From Paenibacillus typhae (GTDB taxonomy: Bacteria > Bacillota > Bacilli > Paenibacillales > Paenibacillaceae): DNA of 53,995 nucleotides. The stretch is from contig NZ_FNDX01000041.1 of the NCBI RefSeq assembly GCF_900099765.1, positions 1 to 53,995 of the forward strand, read 5' to 3'. The position numbers and the translations under genes were made by a program. How positions within the stretch are numbered: position 1 is the first letter of the stretch; the number at the start of each line of letters is the position of its first letter. Shown here piece by piece: positions 16,758 to 25,663 of the stretch. The notes under the pieces are model-generated. The model was given only the letters and a program-made list of their open reading frames with translations. It ran no database searches and was not told the origin of the DNA.

Positions 16758-17288
16758 CTACGCGGATTCTTCCTTCTGCGTCTCTTTCTTCAGCAGCTCC
16801 AGCTGGCGCCTTACCGGAATGTACAGAAGCAGCCCGATAGCGAAATGGAACAGCATGGTCGGCAGCATATGATTCAGAAGCGCCCAATTGTAAGGCTCCC
16901 GGTTCAAATTGAACACACTGTAAATACCAAAAAGGATACTGTTCTCCAGCAGGCTGCCGAGCAGCACAACCGACATCATCAGCGGCAGAGGCGCCCGGGG
17001 AAGCTGAAACACCAGACCGATCAGATAGGCGGATAAGCCCATTGCAAAGGAATGGGCTCCAAGGATTCTTCCATAAAAAACCACATCATGCAGCATGCCG
17101 AAGGCTAAACCCAGAATAAGTGCTGTATGCCGGTGATGATAAACAGTAACAAACAGAATTACGATAAAGACAAGATTAGGGATGATTCTCATTTCCCAGG
17201 CATTTGGAAGCAGCCATGGCAAAAGGGTTCCCTGAATAATGAACAAAAGAAATAACAACAGGATAAGAACTGATCTGCGCATCCTCAC
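16758..17288 (-). CDS. mreD: Rod shape-determining membrane protein MreD
   Basis: 176 residues, five to six hydrophobic helices, ending in a charged LELLKKETQKEESA tail. It works with MreB, MreC, RodA and PBP2-type enzymes in side-wall synthesis. The GTG start at 17288 overlaps the mreC stop and has GGAGGAG 11 nt upstream; the ATG at 17282 is too close to a ribosome site to be preferred. Confidence 0.93.
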   Translation of the reverse strand: MRMRRSVLILLLFLLFIIQGTLLPWLLPNAWEMRIIPNLVFIVILFVTVYHHRHTALILGLAFGMLHDVVFYGRILGAHSFAMGLSAYLIGLVFQLPRAPLPLMMSVVLLGSLLENSILFGIYSVFNLNREPYNWALLNHMLPTMLFHFAIGLLLYIPVRRQLELLKKETQKEESA

Positions 17289-18166
17289 TATTCAGCACGC
17301 TCCTCCGTAAACACCACGAACAGATCCTTCCAGTCCTGAAAATTGGCCGTAGGTTCAATGAGGGCAGTTGAGGTATAGCCATAGGCTCCCTCCTGAACAC
17401 TCTTTACAGTACCAATGGTCAAACCACGCGGATATACTCCTCCACCGCCTGAAGAAATAATGGTATCACCAACAGCGATCGGATCGCCAACCGGGATTTT
17501 GTTCATTTCCAGCAATCCGGTCTGCGGGTCATAGCTCTCGATCATCCCGAAGCTGTTCTGCTCTTTGTTCAGCGCTGTTCCGGCAATCGGCGGCTGGGAA
17601 TTGGGATCGTTGATATCCATCATCGTCATCAGCTTCACAGTCGAGGTGAAATTACTCACTTGACTGATAACACCGACCATCCCCTCAGACGAAATTACAG
17701 ACATGTTGGGTTTAATTCCGTCCTTCGATCCTAGATCAATTACAACCGAGCTGTTGCTAGGCTCAGTCGTCAGGCTGATAACCTGCGCAATGTGAAGTTC
17801 ATAATCGTACAGCTTCTTCTGGGCTTCCTTGAACTCAAGTCTTTCTTTATAACGCTCATTCTCCGCTTTGGTGAAATTATAAATCGCCTTATCCCGCGCG
17901 TACTGGGCGGCCAGAATTTTGAGCTGCTCGTTCTCTTCGGCCAGATCATGCAAATTTGCGATATCTTGGAAGAAGCCCGCTACATATCCAGCGGGCTTGT
18001 AGAACAAATTTTGCACGAATCCGGTCGTATCCCTGAGAAAATTCTCCGGCCAGGACAAGGACTTCCTTGTTCCCAGGCTGAAGCCCATGACCACGATGAA
18101 CATCACCAGTGTAATCAGCAGGATGAACAGACGTTTATTGTTAAACAGTTTAAACAGTTTCAACAC
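17288..18166 (-). CDS. mreC: Cell shape-determining protein MreC
   Basis: 292 residues. One N-terminal transmembrane helix (about 12-30), a coiled coil (about 70-115, LAEENEQLKILAAQYARDKA), then the extracellular beta domain with GSKDGIKPNMSVIS and GDTIISSGGGGVYPRGL. It forms a scaffold outside the membrane for the elongation machinery. It lies 58 nt after mreB and overlaps mreD. Confidence 0.96.
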   Translation of the reverse strand: MLKLFKLFNNKRLFILLITLVMFIVVMGFSLGTRKSLSWPENFLRDTTGFVQNLFYKPAGYVAGFFQDIANLHDLAEENEQLKILAAQYARDKAIYNFTKAENERYKERLEFKEAQKKLYDYELHIAQVISLTTEPSNSSVVIDLGSKDGIKPNMSVISSEGMVGVISQVSNFTSTVKLMTMMDINDPNSQPPIAGTALNKEQNSFGMIESYDPQTGLLEMNKIPVGDPIAVGDTIISSGGGGVYPRGLTIGTVKSVQEGAYGYTSTALIEPTANFQDWKDLFVVFTEERAE

Positions 18167-18224
18167 CCTCTAACAACCGTATTCCACCCATATCAGGGGT
18201 TGATGTGCACAAATAGCTGTAGGC

Positions 18225-19259
18225 CTAACGTTTCTGACGAAGTCCTGTATTGTTGCGGCTCTTGAACAGATGAATGTTATCAAGCGCTTTGCCTGTGCCG
18301 ATAACGACACAATCCAGCGGATTCTCGGCAACAATAACCGGCATCCCTGTCTCACGGGCAAGCAGCTTGTCCAGGTTGCGCAGCAGTGCGCCGCCTCCGG
18401 TCAGTACAATGCCCCGGTCCATAATGTCGGCTGCAAGCTCCGGCGGACATTTCTCAAGCGTTACTTTTACAGCTTCGACAATCGCATTTACCGTATCCGA
18501 CAACGCTTCACAAATCTCATCTGAAGTAATGGTCAGCGTCTTCGGCAGTCCCGTTACCAGGTCACGGCCGCGGATCTCCATCGTTTCCGCCTTCTCAAGC
18601 GGCAGAGCTGAACCTACGTCCATCTTGAGCTGCTCAGCCGTACGTTCACCAATCATCAGGTTATACTGGCGTTTGATGTACTGGATAATAGACTCATCCG
18701 CTTCATCGCCCGCTACACGTACAGAACGGCTGGTAACGATACCGCCAAGCGAAATAACAGCAACTTCAGTCGTTCCTCCGCCGATATCCACCACCATGCT
18801 GCCTGTCGGCTCCCATACCGGAAGATCCGCACCGATTGCCGCAGCAAAAGGCTCTTCAATAATGTAGGCTTCACGTGCGCCTGCCTGCTTGGTCGCATCC
18901 TCAACGGCGCGCTGTTCAACCGCAGTAATGCCCGAAGGCACACAGACCATCACGTTCGGATGCCGCTGGAACATGGAGCGCTGCTTCTGCGCCTGGCGGA
19001 TGAAGTATTTGATCATTGTCGCCGTCGTATCAAAATCAGCGATAACGCCGTCTTTCATCGGACGGATGGCACGGATGTTGCCCGGCGTGCGTCCGATCAT
19101 TTTTTTGGCAGATTCGCCTACCGCTTCAATTGTCTTAGTATCAGTATTAATGGCCACCACGGAAGGCTCTCTCACTACAATTCCCTTACCGCGTACATAG
19201 ACGAGCGTATTCGCTGTCCCCAGGTCAATCCCCAAATCTTTCGTAAAACCACCTAACAT
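18225..19259 (-). CDS. mreB: Rod shape-determining actin homologue MreB
   Basis: 344 residues. Actin-fold phosphate motifs DLGIDLGTANT (8-18) and VVDIGGGTTEVAV, with the adenosine motif GIVLTGGGALL. It forms membrane-associated filaments that guide peptidoglycan synthesis. It follows radC by 40 nt in the usual radC-mreB-mreC-mreD order. Confidence 0.98.
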   Translation of the reverse strand: MLGGFTKDLGIDLGTANTLVYVRGKGIVVREPSVVAINTDTKTIEAVGESAKKMIGRTPGNIRAIRPMKDGVIADFDTTATMIKYFIRQAQKQRSMFQRHPNVMVCVPSGITAVEQRAVEDATKQAGAREAYIIEEPFAAAIGADLPVWEPTGSMVVDIGGGTTEVAVISLGGIVTSRSVRVAGDEADESIIQYIKRQYNLMIGERTAEQLKMDVGSALPLEKAETMEIRGRDLVTGLPKTLTITSDEICEALSDTVNAIVEAVKVTLEKCPPELAADIMDRGIVLTGGGALLRNLDKLLARETGMPVIVAENPLDCVVIGTGKALDNIHLFKSRNNTGLRQKR

Positions 19260-19299
19260 GCTTGTATTCTCCTTTTCCTAGTGAATCTGCACAATTATA

Positions 19300-19989
19300 T
19301 TACATGTACCCTTTTTCTTTCAAACTTACAAACCGGCTGTCACCGATAATCAGGTGATCCAGTACGTCAATTCCGACAATTTCGCCCGCCTGAACCAGTC
19401 TTGTGGTCAGGGAAATATCCTCGGGACTCGGCGCAGGATCACCGCTGGGATGATTATGCGCACAGATAATCGCTGCACTGCTGCATTTCATGGCAGCCCG
19501 GAACACCTCGCGCGGATGCACGATTGATGCGTTAAGGCTGCCCATCGACAAGGTTTCCTGTGCAATTACATGATTCTTCGTATTCAGAAACAGGCAGACA
19601 AAATGCTCCTTCTGTAAATAACGCAGCTGCTCTGTCAGAATCTCAGCTGCGTCCTGCGGGCTGCGGATGATGACCGGCTCGGTAAGCCTGGAGTTCGCCA
19701 TCCGCCTGCCCAGCTCTATGCCAGCTTTCAGTTGCACCGCCTTGGCAGGGCCGATGCCTTTGATATTCGTAAGTTCTTCAATGCTCAGATCCGCGAGCCC
19801 GCGGAGTCCGCCTGAATGGCGCAGCAGCTGCTGGGCAATGTGAATGGCTGATTCCCGGCGCGTTCCCGTGCGCAGGAGGATTGCCAGCAGCTCCGCCTGA
19901 CTGAGTGATTCTGCCCCATAATGCATCATGCGCTCTCGTGGTCGTTCTTCATGGGGGAGGTCCCGCAGCATAAATGTGTGCGACTCCAT
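19300..19989 (-). CDS. radC: RadC family protein (JAB/MPN domain)
   Basis: 229 residues. An N-terminal helix-hairpin-helix-like region has LTNIKGIGPAKAVQL (about 70-85), and the C-terminal JAB metal site is HNHPSGDPAPSPED. The molecular role is unsettled; the old link to DNA repair has been questioned. Adjacent to maf and mreB as in B. subtilis. Confidence 0.95.
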   Translation of the reverse strand: MESHTFMLRDLPHEERPRERMMHYGAESLSQAELLAILLRTGTRRESAIHIAQQLLRHSGGLRGLADLSIEELTNIKGIGPAKAVQLKAGIELGRRMANSRLTEPVIIRSPQDAAEILTEQLRYLQKEHFVCLFLNTKNHVIAQETLSMGSLNASIVHPREVFRAAMKCSSAAIICAHNHPSGDPAPSPEDISLTTRLVQAGEIVGIDVLDHLIIGDSRFVSLKEKGYM

Positions 19990-20009
19990 CCCTATCCCTC
20001 TCTCCTGTA

Positions 20010-20618
20010 CTATCCTTGCCGGCCCAGCACAGATATGCCAAACCGGGGCAGCATGCCGCCAAGCAGCGACAGCGGTAGTCCGACCACGTTAAAATAACAG
20101 CCCTGAATCTCTTCGACCAGCGTGGCACCAAATCCTTGTATCGCATAGGAGCCGGCTTTGTCAGCAGGCTCTCCAGTTGCTATGTAGGCAGAGATTTCCT
20201 CTTCGCCAAGTACTCTCATGGTTACTGAGGTTACCCGGTGCGCTACTTCAGACCTGCCGTCCGGCAGCCCGATGCAGGCTACGCCGGTATACACTTCATG
20301 TGTACGGCCCTGAAGCATGCTCAGCATAGCATGGCTGTCCTGCGCATCCTTAGGCTTGCCCAGTACTTTACCGTCCAGCACGACAATAGTGTCGCTGCCG
20401 ACAATAACTGCATTCCGATCCCGGGCAGCAGGCAAAACGGCTTCCGCCTTGCGCAAAGCCAGGGTGTGCACGATCATCTCCGGTGTATAATCTGCGGGCG
20501 TACTCTCATCCGCATCGCTGACCTGCACCTCGAAAGGCAGGCCAAGGTTGGATAACAGCTCCCGGCGGCGGGGTGAGCCTGAAGCAAGGATAATGATTCG
20601 TGAGTTGTCATGCTCCAC
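20010..20618 (-). CDS. maf: Maf-type nucleoside triphosphate pyrophosphatase
   Basis: 202 residues. The N-terminal LASGSPRRRELL, central VGSDTIVVLDGKVLGKPKD and YAIQGFGATLVEEIQG are family hallmarks. Maf proteins hydrolyse non-canonical or dTTP/UTP-type nucleotides and affect septation. It sits between the DUF4321-like gene and radC with short gaps. Confidence 0.95.
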   Translation of the reverse strand: MEHDNSRIIILASGSPRRRELLSNLGLPFEVQVSDADESTPADYTPEMIVHTLALRKAEAVLPAARDRNAVIVGSDTIVVLDGKVLGKPKDAQDSHAMLSMLQGRTHEVYTGVACIGLPDGRSEVAHRVTSVTMRVLGEEEISAYIATGEPADKAGSYAIQGFGATLVEEIQGCYFNVVGLPLSLLGGMLPRFGISVLGRQG

Positions 20619-20655
20619 TGTATAAACGTCCCTTCTAAAGTCAGCAGCTTGAAGG

Positions 20656-20901
20656 CTACAGCCTGCGGTACAGCCACACGGCTGTAATCATACCGGCAAG
20701 ACTGAGCAGGCACAATTTCAAATGAATGGTGATGTCGTAGGTTATGATGTCCAAATCGGCTTGCGGCGACCATGACAGGACAGTCGAAGCTGTAAGCAAA
20801 GACAGGGCTTTTACAGGCTCCAGCAGCTTTGCGATCCACGCACCGGCGAGCCAGCCCAGAATAAGAAATAACAGCAATGTTCCTACATTTTTCTTCTTCA
20901 T
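20656..20901 (-). CDS. Small two-helix membrane protein (DUF4321-like)
   Basis: 81 residues. Two hydrophobic helices (about 6-26 and 60-79) flank a short outer segment; the N-terminus is MKKKNVG. It resembles the DUF4321 family commonly found next to maf in Bacilli and Clostridia; function unknown. First gene behind a good promoter. GAGGG lies nine nt before ATG 20901. Confidence 0.75.
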   Translation of the reverse strand: MKKKNVGTLLLFLILGWLAGAWIAKLLEPVKALSLLTASTVLSWSPQADLDIITYDITIHLKLCLLSLAGMITAVWLYRRL

Positions 20902-20937
20902 CCACGTCTTCCCTCGCCATTTTTTGACACCCTAATT

Positions 20938-20966
20938 ATTATACGGTGAAACTTGGCTCAATACAA
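20938..20966 (-). promoter_or_regulatory. Sigma-A promoter for DUF4321-maf-radC-mre-min
   Basis: Minus strand: -35 TTGTAT (20961-20966), 17-bp spacer, -10 TATAAT (20938-20943). It lies about 40 bp before the DUF4321-like gene. No terminator is seen until after minD. Confidence 0.75.
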
Positions 20967-21120
20967 ACTCAAAATCCTCAGCGGAAATGATTACCACCGA
21001 ACATGCATCAGCCGGTTATGAGGAGTGCAGGATACATGTCCCATGGGACGTCTTTGGGGATAGGTATAAGGATCGGGATTGGGGGATTGGGGGGTGCACC
21101 TGACGAGACGTTCTTCAAAT

Positions 21121-21307
21121 TTAGTTGGATTTTCGCCATTTAATTCCTCCAATTCCCAACGTTTCTTATGATTAGGTGGAAATTTGTCACTTAATTCAGA
21201 CTAAAACGCCAATTAAGAGCGGAATCCGTCAAAACAAGTGTCTTTTTTCCAACTAAAATCCTTTTCCCGCTGATTGAGCAAGAATTAGGTGGCGAATTTC
21301 CACATAA
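21121..21307 (+). repeat. Four-box palindrome element, copy A1
   Basis: Four 23-bp imperfect palindromes start at 21121, 21172, 21234 and 21285 (offsets 0, 51, 113, 164). Each has 8-nt arms of the type TTAG(T/G)TGG ... CCAnnTAA around a 7-nt centre; box 3 is the most degraded. The same offsets occur at 38927 and 43100. A 10-bp inverted repeat GTTATGAGGA (21015-21024) / TCCTCATAAC (21334-21343) flanks this copy. The rest of the 20970-21378 gap holds a G-rich tract (21074-21095) and no gene. Confidence 0.9.
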
Positions 21308-21378
21308 TTTGTTCACCAATCCCCAGTTACTATTCCTCATAACTGAATAACAAGCATAGTGATCTCAAGACATAGAAG

Positions 21379-21415
21379 AGTCCCCCGGCCGCGGGGTTAC
21401 CGCGGCCGGGGGACT
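21379..21415 (-). terminator. Strong hairpin after spoIIB-like gene
   Basis: A perfect 16-bp GC-rich stem (AGTCCCCCGGCCGCGG with its complement, 5-nt loop) lies 9 nt beyond the stop. The following minus-strand sequence TCTTCTATG is only weakly T-rich, so it may work as a terminator or as a 3' stabiliser. Confidence 0.7.
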
Positions 21416-21423
21416 GCACCAGT

Positions 21424-22797
21424 CTAAGCAAGCAGGGAGAGCAGGGCCTTCTGACCTGTAAGGAAGCTCAGCATGGATTCCTGCATCTCCCAGAGCAGGC
21501 CCTGCGCCTGGTTTTTGTTGTATTCATTCAGGGCGGCAATACCCTGACTCATTGCCTTCTGCAGACTTGCGCACTGGCTCTGCCCTTGCGCGCTCAGGCC
21601 AGGCTCCAGCGCTTTGACGGCTTCGGTCCACTGCATATGAAGATTGCTGACGGCAGCGGCATCCGGTAACCCTGAGGCACCGCTTAGCAAGGAGGCCGAC
21701 AGGCTGCTCAGCTCATTCAGCAGCTCTGTGCTGGCTGCGAAATAGCTGTCTACCGCCGCCCCCTCTCCGGTAAAAGCAGCCTGTTCCAAGGCAGGCAGCT
21801 TAACCTCCCTGACGTAAAGCTCTATCCCCTGATGCTTGAGGCCGCTGCTGAGCAGCTTAGCCTGCTCACGGTCAGGCGACACTCCGGCATAGACACGGTT
21901 GCCGCCTTCAGGATCAGCTCCGGCGGCCAGTCCGGCAGCGAGCAGCTCCTGCTGCGCCTGCTCTGCTCCGGCAGGTGTGCTGAACACGCCGTATTGAAGC
22001 AGGTAATAGCTCTGCGAAGCAACTGCAACCGGTATGCGGCCGGCCGCAGACGGCGATACAGCACCGCCGTCAGCCTGCTGGCCGGCAGCCCCTGCATCCG
22101 CAGTCTGCACGGCAGCCGGATTAGATCCGCTGCCGCCGTCGTTCACACCGCTGATGAAATTAAGCGCAGCATACCCCAGCAGCAGCCCTGTACCAAGGGC
22201 CCCCGCGATGGATAAGGCGAACTTCCACCAATGGGTCGGCCTGCGGGTCTGGTAAGAGCCTCCGCTCCCGTAACTGAGACCGGAGTAAGAGATATCCCCG
22301 AACGTGCCCGGCTCATCTTCCGTATATGTCTCAGAGTAACGGTCACTTCGGCCGTCCCCGTCCTCCTGGATAACCTCCGGAGTCCGAAACCGCGGTGTTC
22401 TTTCCCACAGGTCAGTCACCGGCTCCGGACGGAAGAAGGACGATGCCGAGCGGCCGGTGCCACGGCTCAGATCATCCCGGTCCCCGTAGTGCACCGATAC
22501 CGGTTCAGCCCGCAAGCCGGAATCATCAGCTGTATTGTATGTCTGGACTTCTTCAGAAACATCGGCGCGATGCAGCAGTGTATGGTAATCCTTGACTATG
22601 TCATAATCCATAGCCGCCTCGTAACTCTTAACGTTACCGTATCCTTCATTTGTGCCGGATTCCTTAACGGTGCCGTTATCCCGGGCCGTACCAAGATATC
22701 CCCGCCCGGAATCCGAATCCTTTATACTTCCTGCTTGTCCGGACTTATCCCTGCCATAGCCTGTATCAAAGCGGAACGTCATCTTTCCGTTATTCAA
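21424..22797 (-). CDS. spoIIB: SpoIIB-like SPOR domain membrane protein
   Basis: 457 residues from TTG at 22797, chosen because GAGGTG lies 6 nt upstream; a GTG at 22806 lies inside that site. A long Gly/Ser/Asp-rich cytoplasmic N-terminus (about 1-185) precedes one transmembrane helix (about 192-214). A SPOR-like domain follows (about 260-330, YYLLQYGVFSTPAGAEQAQQELLAAGL), then a helical C-terminal region. SPOR domains bind denuded peptidoglycan; SpoIIB in B. subtilis helps localise the engulfment machinery at the polar septum. B. subtilis spoIIB also lies next to maf. Sequence identity cannot be judged here, so the orthology rests on architecture and position. Confidence 0.72.
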   Translation of the reverse strand: MNNGKMTFRFDTGYGRDKSGQAGSIKDSDSGRGYLGTARDNGTVKESGTNEGYGNVKSYEAAMDYDIVKDYHTLLHRADVSEEVQTYNTADDSGLRAEPVSVHYGDRDDLSRGTGRSASSFFRPEPVTDLWERTPRFRTPEVIQEDGDGRSDRYSETYTEDEPGTFGDISYSGLSYGSGGSYQTRRPTHWWKFALSIAGALGTGLLLGYAALNFISGVNDGGSGSNPAAVQTADAGAAGQQADGGAVSPSAAGRIPVAVASQSYYLLQYGVFSTPAGAEQAQQELLAAGLAAGADPEGGNRVYAGVSPDREQAKLLSSGLKHQGIELYVREVKLPALEQAAFTGEGAAVDSYFAASTELLNELSSLSASLLSGASGLPDAAAVSNLHMQWTEAVKALEPGLSAQGQSQCASLQKAMSQGIAALNEYNKNQAQGLLWEMQESMLSFLTGQKALLSLLA

Positions 22798-22880
22798 GTC
22801 CCACACCTCGCTATCTTCAATTCTTTAAGAGAATATATGATAGAAAAGAGAGGGATATGCTATTTTGAGATAATAATACT

Positions 22881-24065
22881 TTAGACCAGACTGAGCACTT
22901 TAGCCCGGACATTACCTGCTTCATAATGCTTCTGCAGTGTCCGGTAGGCCTGATCGGCGATAATGGGTCCCAGCTCCGGTGTCTGCAGCAGCCTCAGCAC
23001 CTGGTTGGCCATTTCCCCGGTCGTACCAGCCAGCAGAATGTTGCGGCCCGGTTCACAGTTTAATCCTTCCGCACTCTTCTGACCGGTAACTACCGGCGTC
23101 CTAAGCGCCCACGCTTCAAGAATCCGCAGCTGGCCGCCGCAGCCTTCGCGCAGGGAGGCCACAACTGCTTTGGAGCGCCGTATGTATTCATGGACGGCGC
23201 TGCCGTCCTCTATAACCTGTACTGAGGAATCCAGATTGGCGAGTGCTGCCACTTCCGGATGGATCTCGGGGCCGACAATATAACATTTGCAGCCCGGCAC
23301 TTTCTCCTTGATCAGCGGAAACACCTTCTTAAGGAAGGTCAACGCAGTGTTCTTGCCCTGACTGGTCTGCATATTCCAGTGCAGCAGAACCGCATCCTCC
23401 TTGACGGCAGGCTTGCTGAACCGGTATTCGTCCAGATCTATAAATTGCGGCACCACATGGACCTTCCCTGCATCTGCAAAGGACAGCGCCTTAAAGGACA
23501 GCGCCTCCCACTCCGAAACAGTCAGGAGCAGTCCGGTTTTGTTCATCAGCCTGCGCTCATCCCGCCGGGAAAGTGCTGCATTAAGCATGTGATAACGTTT
23601 GCTTAGACCCCGCTTGCCGGCTGCCTTCCCCTCAGAATGCCGGCTCTCCAGATACAGCGCGTCTGTGATAATAAAGGCTTCCGGCAGCAGGGATGAAATG
23701 AGTTCCACGCAGCTGCCCGGCACTCCCCGGGTAATATACACATGACTATAGTCATTGTTTTTGCACAGGTGCCTGATCTCATTCTGCAAAGCTTTATGCG
23801 TATCGGTATGATAAGAGCTGCCGCGCAGCTTATTCAGTGAATTCCGCAGAATGGTATGCGGCCTTGGTGCAGGCGTAACTGCATGTATTTTTAATGCGGG
23901 ATCAGGCCTCAAGCGGGTCTTCCGTCCGTAACTGCAGTATTCCAGCAGATCGATATCGAATTTCTCCAGCAGGATGCCGATCATCCCTTCCGTGCGCGTT
24001 TCTTCCTCAAATTCTTCCTCCGGACCCCGGTTCCGGGCTGACAGATACAGCATTCTCTCTCTCAT
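22881..24065 (-). CDS. Family 4-type glycosyltransferase
   Basis: 394 residues. The C-terminal half has a GT-B fold signature: LLHWNMQTSQGKN, CYIVGPE, and the donor-binding SLREGCGGQLRILEAWALRTPVV. The N-terminal half (LDLLEYCSYGRKTR; ITRGVPGSCVELI) would bind the acceptor. Substrate unknown. AAGGAG nine nt before ATG 24065. It stands alone between the spoIIB-like gene and a GGDEF gene, so a role in spore or envelope polysaccharide is possible but only inferred. Confidence 0.8.
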   Translation of the reverse strand: MRERMLYLSARNRGPEEEFEEETRTEGMIGILLEKFDIDLLEYCSYGRKTRLRPDPALKIHAVTPAPRPHTILRNSLNKLRGSSYHTDTHKALQNEIRHLCKNNDYSHVYITRGVPGSCVELISSLLPEAFIITDALYLESRHSEGKAAGKRGLSKRYHMLNAALSRRDERRLMNKTGLLLTVSEWEALSFKALSFADAGKVHVVPQFIDLDEYRFSKPAVKEDAVLLHWNMQTSQGKNTALTFLKKVFPLIKEKVPGCKCYIVGPEIHPEVAALANLDSSVQVIEDGSAVHEYIRRSKAVVASLREGCGGQLRILEAWALRTPVVTGQKSAEGLNCEPGRNILLAGTTGEMANQVLRLLQTPELGPIIADQAYRTLQKHYEAGNVRAKVLSLV

Positions 24066-24105
24066 CTCTTACGACTCCTTGATTCTACTTAAACCTGAAA
24101 CTTTA

Positions 24106-24133
24106 GTTGTAGATCAATAGTAGCGCAGTTCAA
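24106..24133 (-). promoter_or_regulatory. Candidate promoter for the glycosyltransferase
   Basis: Minus strand: -35 TTGAAC (24128-24133), 16-bp spacer, -10 TACAAC (24106-24111). The remainder of the 24134-24367 gap shows no gene. Confidence 0.4.
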
Positions 24134-24367
24134 CGTGAAAGAATGTCGATTTATGGGAGAAAACTTTTTTTATTTCAAAATATGAAATTCTTCAGACAAG
24201 ACTCAGCAGCTGCAGAACACTATCGGCAATCAAAATATTTGGCTGCTCTCGAAATTGTGGGCATCCGTAATAATAACTGCCTCTGGTAGCACGCTTCGTA
24301 CAATATCAATGCAGGAGCCGAGGAGGCTGTGTGAAAGGAAGACCTGATAATAGCGGTAAAATCAAAA

Positions 24368-24406
24368 CAAAAAAGCATCCTCCTCCTTTAACCAGTTAAG
24401 AGGATG
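24368..24406 (-). terminator. Terminator overlapping the end of the first GGDEF gene
   Basis: Minus strand: CATCCTC ... GAGGATG with the TAA stop inside the loop side, then CTTTTTTG. The stem includes the last codons of the gene. Confidence 0.75.
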
Positions 24407-25607
24407 GTACTTTTTCGTCCAGCAAACTGCTGTGTTCATAGGTTCTTACGACGCGGTTTCTGCCTGTTTGCTTGGCCTCATACAGGGCTAAATCGGTCAG
24501 CTTGTATAATCTGTCCAGCGGTACCCGCTTATCCGAGCGGATGGTCACCACTCCAATGCTCACTGTATAGGGCAGCAAGGTGTCATCAATAACCGCACCC
24601 AGAACGCACCGCCGAAGCCGCTCGGCAAGGCCGGTACTGGCGGTCTCATCCGCCCTGTGCAGCAGTACTGCAAATTCCTCGCCGCCAAATCTTCCGAACA
24701 GGTCGCTGCTGCTGAGCTGAGCCTCGATTTTGCGCGAAAAATCCCACAGCACCTTATCTCCGGTCTCATGTCCGAATGTATCATTGATTTGCTTGAAGTG
24801 ATCCACGTCAAGGAGCAGAAAAGAAAAGGGTTCATCTGCTCTGGCTGCTTCAGCAATCAGCGGCCGGGCCCGCACTACAAAAGCCCTGCGGTTCAGGATT
24901 CCCGTAAGCTCATCATAGGTGGCCACGCGCTCCAATTCAGCATAAGTATACTCCCGCGATAGCAGCATGTATCCGGCCGTACCCAGAAACATCAGCAGGT
25001 ACAGGCTGATATAAAAAAACTCCTGCAGCCAGCGGGATGCCGCCGAGCCTGCCAAGGGCTGCGCATACAGCAGGTGAACCGCCTGCCCGAGCAGCGCGAT
25101 GATGGCGAGGCCGTACAGCAGCCCGGTCAGCTTTTGCAGCGGAGTCTCCCCCAGCTTCATGCAGAGTAAATAGACAGGATAGATAATCATGGCCGCACCA
25201 GCCACCGCAGTCAGGGCGCCGGCCGACTCCGCTGAAGGATACAGCCCCGCCAGCAGCAGCACCCCGGCCCCCGATATACCTGCCAGCCTGTAATATACAC
25301 GCCGGATTCCGGCATTGTAAACTCCCAGCAGCTTTAGAAGGGCCAAAGCTTCCATCATTCCCCCAGCCAGGCTTATCAGCATAACCGGCAGCTGCATGCC
25401 ACGCAGTTCAACAGCGGCTTCTGTAAGCAGCAGCATCCATGCCAGCAGTTGAATCACCTTGGCTATAATGTAAGGCCTGAGAACGCTGCCTTTCGTATAG
25501 TATGAACGGTGCGACAGCATGAATAGAACAGTAAAGAAGTTGACAATAAAAAGGCATACCAGCATTGTTTCAAAATCCAAACTGACCGCTGCCGCTATGT
25601 GCTTCAC
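24396..25607 (-). CDS. Membrane GGDEF protein (diguanylate cyclase), paralogue 1
   Basis: 403 residues. Six or seven hydrophobic helices (about 15-220) are followed by a GGDEF domain (about 225-390): YDELTGILNRRAF, LLLDVDHFKQINDTFGHETGD and active-site RFGGEEF. It should make cyclic di-GMP from GTP. The inhibitory RxxD site five residues before GGEEF is not present (SSSD). The start is unsure: GTG 25607 lies almost in a GGGGAAG site, and the paralogue suggests a start some residues later. It is 56 nt downstream of paralogue 2. Confidence 0.92.
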   Translation of the reverse strand: MKHIAAAVSLDFETMLVCLFIVNFFTVLFMLSHRSYYTKGSVLRPYIIAKVIQLLAWMLLLTEAAVELRGMQLPVMLISLAGGMMEALALLKLLGVYNAGIRRVYYRLAGISGAGVLLLAGLYPSAESAGALTAVAGAAMIIYPVYLLCMKLGETPLQKLTGLLYGLAIIALLGQAVHLLYAQPLAGSAASRWLQEFFYISLYLLMFLGTAGYMLLSREYTYAELERVATYDELTGILNRRAFVVRARPLIAEAARADEPFSFLLLDVDHFKQINDTFGHETGDKVLWDFSRKIEAQLSSSDLFGRFGGEEFAVLLHRADETASTGLAERLRRCVLGAVIDDTLLPYTVSIGVVTIRSDKRVPLDRLYKLTDLALYEAKQTGRNRVVRTYEHSSLLDEKVPSS

Positions 25608-25663
25608 CTTCCCCGCCCGGATTATTCCTGAATCTTAATATGTATTTTGCCGCTCTTTCCCGC

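Noticed and set aside
24103..24125. A further palindrome box (TTAGTTGTAG ...)
   Set aside because: The 5' arm matches, but the 3' arm does not pair within 23 nt and no second box lies 51 bp away.
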